Positions 1-5,916 of a stretch of 6,081 bases of DNA are shown here, one piece after another (the stretch's first letter is position 1; every line of letters starts with the position of its first letter). A model generated the notes under the pieces. That model was not told where the DNA came from. It did not search any database and saw only the letters and a program-made list of their open reading frames with translations. Location of the stretch: assembly GCA_001873945.1 (NCBI GenBank), contig MNYI01000241.1, positions 1 to 6,081 on the forward strand. Reading direction: 5' to 3'. The position numbers were made by a program, and so were the translations under genes. The DNA comes from Candidatus Desantisbacteria bacterium CG2_30_40_21 (lineage in GTDB: Bacteria > UBA9089 > CG2-30-40-21).

Positions 1-15
1 GTTGTAAGGGGGAGG

Positions 16-188
16 AATTTACCACAAAGACACGAAGACACAAAAAGTTGATAAGTTGATAAGTTGAATAGTTGATGGGTTGGAAAGGGAAGGGTTTATA
101 GGTTTATAATCTGTGTTCCTTTAACCTATAAACCTATCAACCTATAAACTCATCAACCTATCAACTTATATGTTCTCCGTGGTGAATT
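16..188. repeat. Composite inverted-repeat element with two opposed 8-bp repeat arrays
   Basis: The outer ends are a near-perfect inverted pair: AATTTACCAC at 16-25 and GTGGTGAATT at 179-188 (9 of 10 match). Inside, 45-108 is eight consecutive 8-bp units in exact phase, beginning AAGTTGAT and ending GGTTTATA twice. Two of the eight units (77-92) are degenerate. After a 14-bp centre (109-122), 123-170 is six 8-bp units of the opposite orientation (AACCTATA, AACCTATC, AACTCATC, AACTTATA). The two arrays can pair: 93-104 is a perfect complement of 123-134, and 51-67 matches 153-169 with one mismatch. The left shoulder (ACCACAAAGACACGAAGACAC) resembles the dispersed repeat at 5984-6010. A TATAAT at 105-110 lies within a repeat unit, and no good -35 precedes it. 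The layout suggests a small non-coding mobile or expanding element; no transposase is present. I cannot say what made it. Confidence 0.8.
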
Positions 189-223
189 ACTTTGCCTGAG
201 TAGTTACAAACAGGGTTAAAAAC

Positions 224-967
224 ATGTCATGGAAATTAAAACACCAACAAGAATATGAATATCTATATATTCCTGAGTTTGATAGCACAGGCATAATTGC
301 TCATGGTATTACCACAAGGTCATGTGGCGATATGTCTCCTGTTGCAGGTAAAGACAATTATCAACGCATGGCATCTATCCTTTTTCAATCAGACCCGAAA
401 ACTATCTTTGTCTGTCGTCAGATACATGGTAATAATATTTATAAGCCAGAAAAAAGATGTGCTTACCCACCTGAGGCAGATGCCCTCATTACCAACAGAA
501 AGGGGATAACCCTGTCTATCTTTACTGCAGATTGTCTGCCTATATTTATCCTTGATCCTGAAAAAGAGGTAATTGGCTTGGTCCATGCCGGCTGGAGAGG
601 GACTATGGCAAGGATAGGACAAAAAACACTTCTTGAGATGAAAAAAATATATCAGACAAATCCGAAAGATTGTATAATAGGGATCGGACCTGGAATCTGT
701 GGCAAGTGCTATGAGATTGGGGCAACAGTCGTTGAATATATGCTCAAGGAATTTAAGGGCTTTACATCTTTTCTACAACAAAAAAATGGTAAAAATCTAC
801 TTGATATATCTTCCTTGAACAAACAACAATTCAAAGAGGCAGGTGTCTTAGAAAAAAACATATCTGTGTGTAAATATTGTACAGCAGAAAACAACTCACT
901 ATTTTATTCATATAGAATGGAGGGAGAGAATGCAGGCAGAATGATGTCGGTTTTGCGATTGCGGTAA
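224..967 (+). CDS. pgeF: PgeF/YfiH-family laccase-domain protein (purine nucleoside phosphorylase / polyphenol oxidase type)
   Basis: This 247-residue protein has full family length and covers the whole laccase-like domain. Family hallmarks are visible in order: CRQIHGNN (H68), the TADCLP motif (C104) and GLVHAGWRG (H121), which together supply the usual His-Cys-His metal site. They are followed by IGPGICGKCYEIG (153-166) and the C-terminal FYSYRMEGENAGRM segment (227-240). Characterised members are cytosolic. They have been reported to act on purine nucleosides (phosphorolysis and adenosine deamination), and E. coli PgeF is linked to correcting misincorporated L-Ser in peptidoglycan. Which activity applies here cannot be read from sequence. 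Two CxxC pairs (C159/C162 and C216/C219) are present; cysteines near these positions occur in some relatives. The ATG at 224 has only a weak upstream purine stretch (AGGG at 212-215), but no better in-frame start precedes the conserved region. No convincing promoter is visible upstream. An intrinsic terminator follows 25 bp after the stop, so the gene is probably the end of its transcript. Confidence 0.93.
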   Translation: MSWKLKHQQEYEYLYIPEFDSTGIIAHGITTRSCGDMSPVAGKDNYQRMASILFQSDPKTIFVCRQIHGNNIYKPEKRCAYPPEADALITNRKGITLSIFTADCLPIFILDPEKEVIGLVHAGWRGTMARIGQKTLLEMKKIYQTNPKDCIIGIGPGICGKCYEIGATVVEYMLKEFKGFTSFLQQKNGKNLLDISSLNKQQFKEAGVLEKNISVCKYCTAENNSLFYSYRMEGENAGRMMSVLRLR

Positions 968-989
968 TGTGGGGAGAAGGTAGAAGATG

Positions 990-1003
990 CGGAGGCACAG
1001 AGA
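990..1003 (+). repeat. Copy of the dispersed CGGAGGCACRGAGA intergenic repeat
   Basis: CGGAGGCACAGAGA here differs by a single base from CGGAGGCACGGAGA at 5997-6010. Both copies are intergenic, just downstream of a gene. This copy forms the left arm of the terminator hairpin. Confidence 0.65.
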
Positions 1004-1033
1004 AGAAAGAAATCTCTGTGCCTTTGTTTTTTT
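993..1033 (+). terminator. Rho-independent terminator after the PgeF gene
   Basis: A perfect 11-bp stem, AGGCACAGAGA (993-1003) with TCTCTGTGCCT (1013-1023), encloses a 9-nt purine-only loop. It is followed by TTG and then seven consecutive T residues (1027-1033). It sits 25 bp after the pgeF stop and ends 48 bp before the next promoter, which separates the two transcription units. The left arm belongs to the dispersed CGGAGGCAC-type repeat (see 990-1003). Confidence 0.85.
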
Positions 1034-1080
1034 AGTGATGATGAGTTGCAGAATATCTGCCAAACGCATGGACAAATAGC

Positions 1081-1109
1081 TTGACAAAATAAATGATATG
1101 TGTTATATT
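1081..1109 (+). promoter_or_regulatory. Sigma-70-type promoter with extended -10 for the Fic gene
   Basis: Perfect -35 TTGACA (1081-1086), a 17-bp spacer, and -10 TATATT (1104-1109) preceded by TGT (1101-1103), the TGn extended -10 signature. Transcription would start near 1116. This places the longest-ORF ATG at 1093 upstream of the mRNA start. A small inverted repeat, GCAGA-ATA-TCTGC (1048-1060), lies about 20 bp upstream of the -35 and could bind a regulator, but it is short. Confidence 0.8.
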
Positions 1110-1131
1110 ACTTGTTGTTATTCAAGGATAT

Positions 1132-1136
1132 AGGTG
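1132..1136 (+). promoter_or_regulatory. Ribosome binding site that decides the Fic start
   Basis: AGGTG lies 10 bases upstream of the ATG at 1147 and downstream of the predicted transcription start (about 1116). The competing ATG at 1093 has no purine-rich site, and the ATG at 1174 is preceded only by an A-run. Confidence 0.55.
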
Positions 1137-1146
1137 TGACAAAATC

Positions 1147-2319
1147 ATGGACAAAAATACAGTAAAAAAAATTATGACATTTAAGTCAGGGGTGTTTGTT
1201 TTTAGCAGCAAGTTTTTTTCAGAGGATATTACTCAATTACTTGTAGAGACAAAGATTCTTCATGCTACCATAAAAGATATTCCCATACTTCCAGAGAGTT
1301 TTGCATCAATAGAGGAAGATGTAATTCGCAAATCTATTTTTGGCACAGCTGCTATTGAGGGTAATCCACTTAAAGAGACAGATGTCCAAAGGGTTTTATC
1401 TGAAAAGCAAAAGGCTGAAAAGCTTAAAGATGCTGAACAACAAATTAAAAACTTGAAGGATGCTTATGATGGAATCCATCATTTTGTTGATACTTATAGA
1501 CAACAGGCGGCAGAAATGCTGAAAAGAAAAGAAGTTTCACCTTTTGTTATTACTGAGGATCTTATCAAATGGATACATGGGCTTATAACCAATGGCATCC
1601 TTCCCTCTACCAATATACCCGGACAATATCGAAATCATCCTGTAAAGGTAGGAGACAAGGAACATGGCGGAATAGACACCCCACCCAAGATTTTTGAGGA
1701 TATAAACCAATTAATGAAGGAATTTTGTTTATGGATAAATAGTGAGGAAATAATTGGATTAGGACCAGAGATTCGAGCTGCTTTGGCTCATTATCATTTA
1801 GGATTAATCCATCCATTTGGTGATGGAAATGGTAGAACTGCTCGGTTGATTGAGGCAATAATTCTGCTTTCATCAGGGGTTAAATATGCTCCCTTAATGC
1901 TTTCCAATTTTTACTATCGAAATATAGACGAATACTTCATGGTGTTTTCTCAATCAAGAAAAAATAAGGAACATGTCGTAACACCCTTCATAAGGTTTAT
2001 GTTAAGAGGAATGGTTGAGTCATTGAGGGAGATCAAAGATAGAATTATTGCGTTTGTCAGAGTATTGGTTCTGAAAAATTATTACCAACGACTAAAAGAT
2101 ACAAAAAAAATTAGCCAGAGGCAATATGATTTAATCAATTCTATTTCTATGCCCTTTGTGACAGAAGAACTATTTGATGGCAAATCTCCTCTATGTATTG
2201 TATATCGCAATATAAGTAAAAGAACTGCATTGCGTGATTTGGAAAAGTTGATTCAGATGAATATCCTTACTGTTACAGAGGATAAAAAATATATGCTGAA
2301 TGCTTTAATGCTTGGTTAA
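1147..2319 (+). CDS. Class II Fic-domain protein (probable AMPylase) with C-terminal winged helix
   Basis: Translated from the ATG at 1147 this is a 390-residue protein; residue numbers use that start. The Fic_N region contains the inhibitory helix motif TAAIEGN (67-73, glutamate E71). Its N-terminal position defines class II self-inhibited Fic proteins. The substrate-docking flap segment PGQYRNHPVKVG follows at about 158-169. The catalytic motif HPFGDGNGRTAR is complete at 222-233, with catalytic H222, metal-binding D226, N228 and the phosphate-binding R230 and R233. The C-terminal part (about 320-385) ends in SKRTALRDLEKLIQMNIL, a recognition-helix-like winged-helix segment common in this architecture. 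Family members transfer AMP from ATP to hydroxyl side chains of target proteins; the target here is unknown. All active-site residues are intact, so the enzyme should be active when E71 is displaced. No Doc-like antitoxin or other partner is adjacent. The longer start at 1093 would add 18 residues encoded partly within the promoter and is rejected. An ATG at 1174 (MTFKSG) is a possible alternative. Confidence 0.93.
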   Translation: MDKNTVKKIMTFKSGVFVFSSKFFSEDITQLLVETKILHATIKDIPILPESFASIEEDVIRKSIFGTAAIEGNPLKETDVQRVLSEKQKAEKLKDAEQQIKNLKDAYDGIHHFVDTYRQQAAEMLKRKEVSPFVITEDLIKWIHGLITNGILPSTNIPGQYRNHPVKVGDKEHGGIDTPPKIFEDINQLMKEFCLWINSEEIIGLGPEIRAALAHYHLGLIHPFGDGNGRTARLIEAIILLSSGVKYAPLMLSNFYYRNIDEYFMVFSQSRKNKEHVVTPFIRFMLRGMVESLREIKDRIIAFVRVLVLKNYYQRLKDTKKISQRQYDLINSISMPFVTEELFDGKSPLCIVYRNISKRTALRDLEKLIQMNILTVTEDKKYMLNALMLG

Positions 2320-2389
2320 TCTTAGTCGTCAAGAAAAAATAATTTGTCCAGTCGTGCCACCGATTCGAGAGCGTTGCATAGGCTATATG

Positions 2390-2431
2390 CCTATTAGGAA
2401 AATGGGGCGCTGTCCCCATTTTCCTAATAGG
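2390..2431. repeat. Perfect 18-bp palindrome (REP-like hairpin, possible bidirectional terminator)
   Basis: CCTATTAGGAAAATGGGG (2390-2407) and CCCCATTTTCCTAATAGG (2414-2431) are exact reverse complements around a 6-nt loop CGCTGT. The GGGG/CCCC core bordered by AAAAT and ATTTT resembles a two-way terminator. Transcripts from either side would form a GC clamp followed by ATTTT, although the Ts are inside the stem. The octamer GCTATATG occurs directly at 2382-2389, abutting the palindrome, and again at 2437-2444, five bases past its end. Similar GGGGACAGCGCCCC-like hairpins are familiar as REP sequences near IS200-like transposases in other genomes; no transposase lies here. Confidence 0.8.
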
Positions 2432-2520
2432 TTTGAGCTATATGGGATGCAAAAGCTTATTTACTTTCGATTTCATCTGGCTAAAGCGGCAACAAATAAG
2501 CTGCCGCACTCCATAAAACA

Positions 2521-2539
2521 GATAGTAGATTATACTATC
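2521..2539. repeat. Short inverted repeat, GATAGTA/TACTATC
   Basis: A perfect 7-bp inverted repeat (2521-2527 and 2533-2539) with a 5-nt loop. It is AT-rich with no T-run, so it looks more like a dyad binding site or a remnant than a terminator. It lies about 170 bp upstream of the regulator promoter, within enhancer distance for a sigma-54 activator, but no such site is established. Confidence 0.35.
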
Positions 2540-2706
2540 ACAATTACAAATATTTGTCAAGAAAAATTTACTCTTCCCTGAATATTCGGAGGGAAAATTG
2601 TTCAGCAAAAGATGTGGGACACGATAAGCCGCTGGCGGGGGTTAGGGGGGTGGAAAAATCTGGCAAAAATTAGATACATTTGCCTTGGATTAATTTGTTT
2701 CCCTAC

Positions 2707-2736
2707 TTGACATTTCTCCATAATTCATGATATAAT
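2707..2736 (+). promoter_or_regulatory. Sigma-70-type promoter with extended -10 for the regulator-lptD operon
   Basis: Perfect -35 TTGACA (2707-2712), an 18-bp spacer, and perfect -10 TATAAT (2731-2736) preceded by TGA (2728-2730), which supplies an extended -10. Transcription would start near 2743, giving a 5' leader of only about 15 bases that is mostly the ribosome binding site. This implies housekeeping expression of the regulator and probably of lptD. Confidence 0.85.
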
Positions 2737-2744
2737 TATTTATC

Positions 2745-2750
2745 AAGGAG
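2745..2750 (+). promoter_or_regulatory. Ribosome binding site fixing the regulator start at 2758
   Basis: AAGGAG lies 7 bases before the ATG at 2758. The in-frame GTG at 2752 would be only one base away from it, too close to be used, so the two extra residues of the longer frame are discarded. Confidence 0.8.
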
Positions 2751-2757
2751 AGTGCTT

Positions 2758-4110
2758 ATGAAAAAGAAACAGATATTGATTGTAGATGACGAACCCGGGT
2801 CTTTGAAGGCTATTTCAATTGCCCTGGCTAAGGATAATGATTATCAGGTAATAGATGCCGCTGATGGTAAAACTGCTCTTAGATTAATAAAAGAGGAACA
2901 GATAGACCTTGTGCTTACAGATATGAAACTTCCAGATATAGATGGTCTGACTATCCTGAAAAGTGCCAAATATAAAAATCCTGATACCAGCGTTATTGTT
3001 ATAACAGGCTATGGAACTGTAGAATCTGCTGTTCTGGCCATGAAGGATGGAGCGGAAAATTACCTTACTAAGCCTATAAATATAAAAGAATTACGGCTTC
3101 TAATCAGTAATGCCTTTGCCAAACAACAATTGGCTATAGAGAACAAGGAACTGAGGACACAATTAAATATAAGGTATGGCTTCCAGAACATAATTGGACA
3201 TAGCCCAAATATGCAGCAGATTTACAAAACCATTCTTCAGGTTGCTCCAGTTAACTGCAATGTGCTGATATGTGGTGAAAGCGGGACAGGAAAGGAATTG
3301 ATTGCCAAGGCACTCCACTATAATAGCCCAAGAAAAAATAAACTGTTTTTGCCAATAAACTGCACCGCTCTTCCTGAAAGCCTTATAGAAAGTGAATTGT
3401 TTGGATATGAAAAGGGTGCTTTTACCGGGGCAATCAATAGACATAGTGGAAAGTTTGAGGCAGCAGATGGGGGGACATTGTTTCTTGATGAGATAGGGGA
3501 TATGCCTCTTCCTGCTCAGGCAAGGCTTTTAAGGGTATTAGAACAAAAAGAATTCCTCAGGGTTGGTGGAGTTTCATCGGTTAAGGTAGATGTGCGGATC
3601 ATTGCTGCTACAAATAAAGACCTTTTATCCGAGGTGCAAAAGAAGAGATTTCGAGAAGACCTTTACTGGAGACTAAAGGTTGTTATCATCCAGCTTCCGC
3701 CTCTTAGAGAAAGAAGAGATGATATTCCCTTGTTAATTGATGCCTTTATTCATGAGTTTAATCAGACAAATCAAAGAAATATCATGGGTATCAGCCCAAA
3801 GGCATTGAATGCTCTCATGTTACATGATTACCCGGGAAATATTCGCGAGCTTAAGAACATTATTGAAAGCATGGCCATACTCTCTCAGAATGAAATGCTG
3901 GATTTAGATGACTTGCCTGCGTTAATTCAGGAACCTTCTGAAAAAAATGAAAGGATTGTGATTAATATCGGCACAAGTATGGAAGAGGCTGAAAAAAAGA
4001 TAATTAGCCAGACATTAAAAAAGGTAAATGAAAATCGAACAATGGCTGCCGGTATCTTGGGGATTGGGCTAAGAACACTGCACCGTAAGATTAAGGAATA
4101 TAAGTTGTAG
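2758..4110 (+). CDS. NtrC-family sigma-54-dependent response regulator
   Basis: This 450-residue protein has the complete three-domain NtrC layout. The receiver domain (about 5-120) has acidic pocket D10/D11, phosphoacceptor D55 in LTDMKLP, T83 and K105 in LTKP. A linker helix (about 120-140) leads to the AAA+ domain (about 145-375). That domain has Walker A GESGTGKE (173-180), the sigma-54-contacting GAFTGA loop (220-225), Walker B GGTLFLDEIG (D244/E245), sensor I IIAATNKDL (281-289) and the arginine-finger stretch FREDLYWRL (298-306). A Fis-type helix-turn-helix closes the protein (about 415-447, TMAAGILGIGLRTLHRKIKEY). It should be phosphorylated by a sensor kinase, oligomerise, and drive open-complex formation at sigma-54 promoters. 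Every key residue is intact. No histidine kinase is next to it in this window. Its stop is 12 bases before lptD, so the two are probably co-transcribed. The signal and regulon cannot be told, so no gene symbol is given. Confidence 0.96.
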   Translation: MKKKQILIVDDEPGSLKAISIALAKDNDYQVIDAADGKTALRLIKEEQIDLVLTDMKLPDIDGLTILKSAKYKNPDTSVIVITGYGTVESAVLAMKDGAENYLTKPINIKELRLLISNAFAKQQLAIENKELRTQLNIRYGFQNIIGHSPNMQQIYKTILQVAPVNCNVLICGESGTGKELIAKALHYNSPRKNKLFLPINCTALPESLIESELFGYEKGAFTGAINRHSGKFEAADGGTLFLDEIGDMPLPAQARLLRVLEQKEFLRVGGVSSVKVDVRIIAATNKDLLSEVQKKRFREDLYWRLKVVIIQLPPLRERRDDIPLLIDAFIHEFNQTNQRNIMGISPKALNALMLHDYPGNIRELKNIIESMAILSQNEMLDLDDLPALIQEPSEKNERIVINIGTSMEEAEKKIISQTLKKVNENRTMAAGILGIGLRTLHRKIKEYKL

Positions 4111-4122
4111 GCAAGGAATAAA

Positions 4123-5916
4123 ATGATAATACCTATCCTTTTTATTATTTTGTTTAGCGTAACCAATGTCTGGTCAGAAGAGATAACGGTTGACGGTGCA
4201 GACTATGCAGAATATCAAAAACCAATGGTAACCCTCAGGGGGAATGATATTGCTGTAAAATATGACAAGCAGCAAATCTATGCACAGGAAATAATTCTGA
4301 ATACAGAAACAGAAAAAATGATGGCTACAGGAAGCGTGAAATTAATGAATCCAACCGGAACGATTGAATGTAATCATCTTGATTATAGCCTCCGTGAAAA
4401 ACAGGGAGAGGCAGAGGATATATATATTGATGCTGGGAAATTGTTCTTCCGTGCCAGGCAGGCGAGTATTGGCACAACAGCTATTATCCTGAAACAGGGG
4501 GTAGTTACCGGTTGCAACTTGAAAAAACCACACTATGGTATCTATGCCTCAAGCCTGAAACTCTATTCTGGAGATAGGGTGGTAGTGAAAAATATCGTTT
4601 TTAAGGTAGGGAATGTCCCTTTCTTTTACTTCCCCTATTATAGCCAGTCACTCAAGGATAATAGACCACCACTTGAGCTAATCCCATCTTACATGGATAC
4701 TAATGGACGAATATTAAAATCTACCTTTAATTATCTTTTTTCTGAAAACTCCAAGGGATCATTCGCACTTGATTATGTCGAGAAAAGGGGCATTGGTAGT
4801 GGTTTTTCCCATACAGTCAGGACTAAAGATAATCAAGGCGATCTTTCTTTTTACTACATAAAAGAGAATCAAGGCAGGACATACCTTTTGCACAAAAAAA
4901 GATGGTTGAGTCAGGTAGATTATCTATATCAAAAGGCTGCTATGAGTACCCAGATCCATATTGATGCCTTGAGTGATCCATTCGTAAAGAGGGATTATCG
5001 CAACAGTCAACTTGTTCTTGAACCATTGTCATATCTAAGTATTACCAAAACAAAGGATAATTATCTCTTTAGGCTAATGAATGCGGAAAAATATAGCTGG
5101 CAAAACAATGATTTTGTAAAAGCCACAGGATACACTCCATTACTAAAATGTGAAACAAGGCTCAATAGATGGAAAAATACTCCGTGGCTTTACACATTTT
5201 CTTCTATAGTTCAAAGAAACAATATTGCTGGAGATGTTACCTTAGAGTCAAGGGTAGCAGGAATGCGAGATTATAAGCTAACCAATACCACAAACCTTAC
5301 CCATAGTGCTACACTCGGGGGAGATAAAAAATACCATTTGTGGGAAGAAGAACAGTTGAATCTCAGGCAAAGGGTACGGAATGCAAATTTGAACCTTGGA
5401 TATACTGTCAAAAATACCCTTGACGAATTAATAGCCAATAGGCTTGCTGTAGAATTATTTCAGATAACACATAGTAATTGTGTAAGATTATGGACAAGTA
5501 TTGACCTGCGTCCAAGAAAACAATTGGGTGCTGATACGACAAGAGTCAATCCTGTTAACGGGTTATGGAAAAATGATCATACCTCTATTCGACTCGGTTT
5601 TAACCCAAATCAAGGAAAGATTGAGACCATTGAAGGCAACTTTGATCTACACAACAAGCTATTTTCAGCAAATCTCGGGACAGCCTATCTAAAGGATACA
5701 ACATGGGAGGCAACAACAAATTGCTCCCTTAGATTAACTGCCAGAGGTGCTACCTTACTTCAATTTGGCATGTACTATGACCTTAAAAACAATCATGTAA
5801 ATGAGGCTAACTACTCAATCAAAAAAGATCTCCACTGCTGGGAAATGATGCTTGGATTTAGATCTCAACCCTATGTTGGAAACAATGAATTCTGGATAAG
5901 GATTAGTCCAAAATAA
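4123..5916 (+). CDS. lptD: LptD/OstA-type outer-membrane LPS assembly protein (compact)
   Basis: LptD is the outer-membrane barrel that, with lipoprotein LptE, inserts LPS into the outer leaflet. The N-terminal hydrophobic segment (2-17) with a plausible cleavage after VWS (16-18) is a signal peptide, but it has no Lys or Arg before it. Residues about 20-150 match the OstA beta-jellyroll (TLRGNDIAVKYDKQQIYA, then ATGSVKL). The diagnostic LptD junction follows: GVVTGCNLKKPHYGIYASSLKLY (126-148) and NVPFFYFPYYSQSLKD (164-179). The remainder (about 185-597) is the barrel, ending in the conserved-looking DLHCWEMMLGFR (569-580). C131 and C572 sit where disulfide-forming cysteines of E. coli LptD occur. 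At 597 residues it is well below the 784 of E. coli. The start is fixed by an in-frame stop four codons upstream, and AAGGA lies 5 bases before the ATG. No LptE or other lpt gene is in view. Confidence 0.9.
   Translation: MIIPILFIILFSVTNVWSEEITVDGADYAEYQKPMVTLRGNDIAVKYDKQQIYAQEIILNTETEKMMATGSVKLMNPTGTIECNHLDYSLREKQGEAEDIYIDAGKLFFRARQASIGTTAIILKQGVVTGCNLKKPHYGIYASSLKLYSGDRVVVKNIVFKVGNVPFFYFPYYSQSLKDNRPPLELIPSYMDTNGRILKSTFNYLFSENSKGSFALDYVEKRGIGSGFSHTVRTKDNQGDLSFYYIKENQGRTYLLHKKRWLSQVDYLYQKAAMSTQIHIDALSDPFVKRDYRNSQLVLEPLSYLSITKTKDNYLFRLMNAEKYSWQNNDFVKATGYTPLLKCETRLNRWKNTPWLYTFSSIVQRNNIAGDVTLESRVAGMRDYKLTNTTNLTHSATLGGDKKYHLWEEEQLNLRQRVRNANLNLGYTVKNTLDELIANRLAVELFQITHSNCVRLWTSIDLRPRKQLGADTTRVNPVNGLWKNDHTSIRLGFNPNQGKIETIEGNFDLHNKLFSANLGTAYLKDTTWEATTNCSLRLTARGATLLQFGMYYDLKNNHVNEANYSIKKDLHCWEMMLGFRSQPYVGNNEFWIRISPK

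Larger units (their letters stand above)
2320..2706. other. Gene-free intergenic region with stacked hairpins and a G-rich tract
   Basis: No credible gene is present. The only sizeable reading frame (2312-2581) needs a TTG start overlapping the Fic stop, has no ribosome site, and runs through both arms of the palindrome at 2390-2431. Further structure includes GCGGCA (2486-2491) with TGCCGC (2502-2507), which overlaps a wider pair AGCTTATTT (2454-2462) and AAATAAGCT (2494-2502). TTCCCT (2574-2579) pairs with AGGGAA (2590-2595) around the palindrome GAATATTC. The tract 2634-2653 is very G-rich, with runs of five and six Gs. None of these hairpins has a proper T-run, so no clear intrinsic terminator for the Fic gene can be named apart from the large palindrome. 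Confidence 0.7.

Noticed and set aside
105..110. TATAAT as a possible pgeF promoter -10
   Set aside because: It lies inside the 8-bp repeat array and no acceptable -35 is found 16-18 bp upstream (TTGGAA at 80-85 is 19 bp away and poor).
45..170. Possible CRISPR array
   Set aside because: The repeats are 8 bp with no spacers, and they switch orientation midway.
1345..1365. TGGCAC sequence as a sigma-54 promoter
   Set aside because: It lies inside the Fic coding region and lacks a TTGC element at the required spacing. Other TGGCA matches (for example 4470) also fail.
2312..2581. 89-codon reading frame in the fic-regulator gap
   Set aside because: It needs a TTG start overlapping the Fic stop, lacks a ribosome binding site, and is threaded through both arms of a perfect palindrome and other hairpins. 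The protein shows no recognisable motif.
2752..2757. GTG start two codons earlier for the response regulator
   Set aside because: It is one base from the AAGGAG site, while ATG 2758 has ideal 7-base spacing.
3163..4533. Minus-strand reading frames opposite the regulator and lptD
   Set aside because: They are antisense shadows of strongly conserved + strand genes, with no ribosome sites or recognisable domains.
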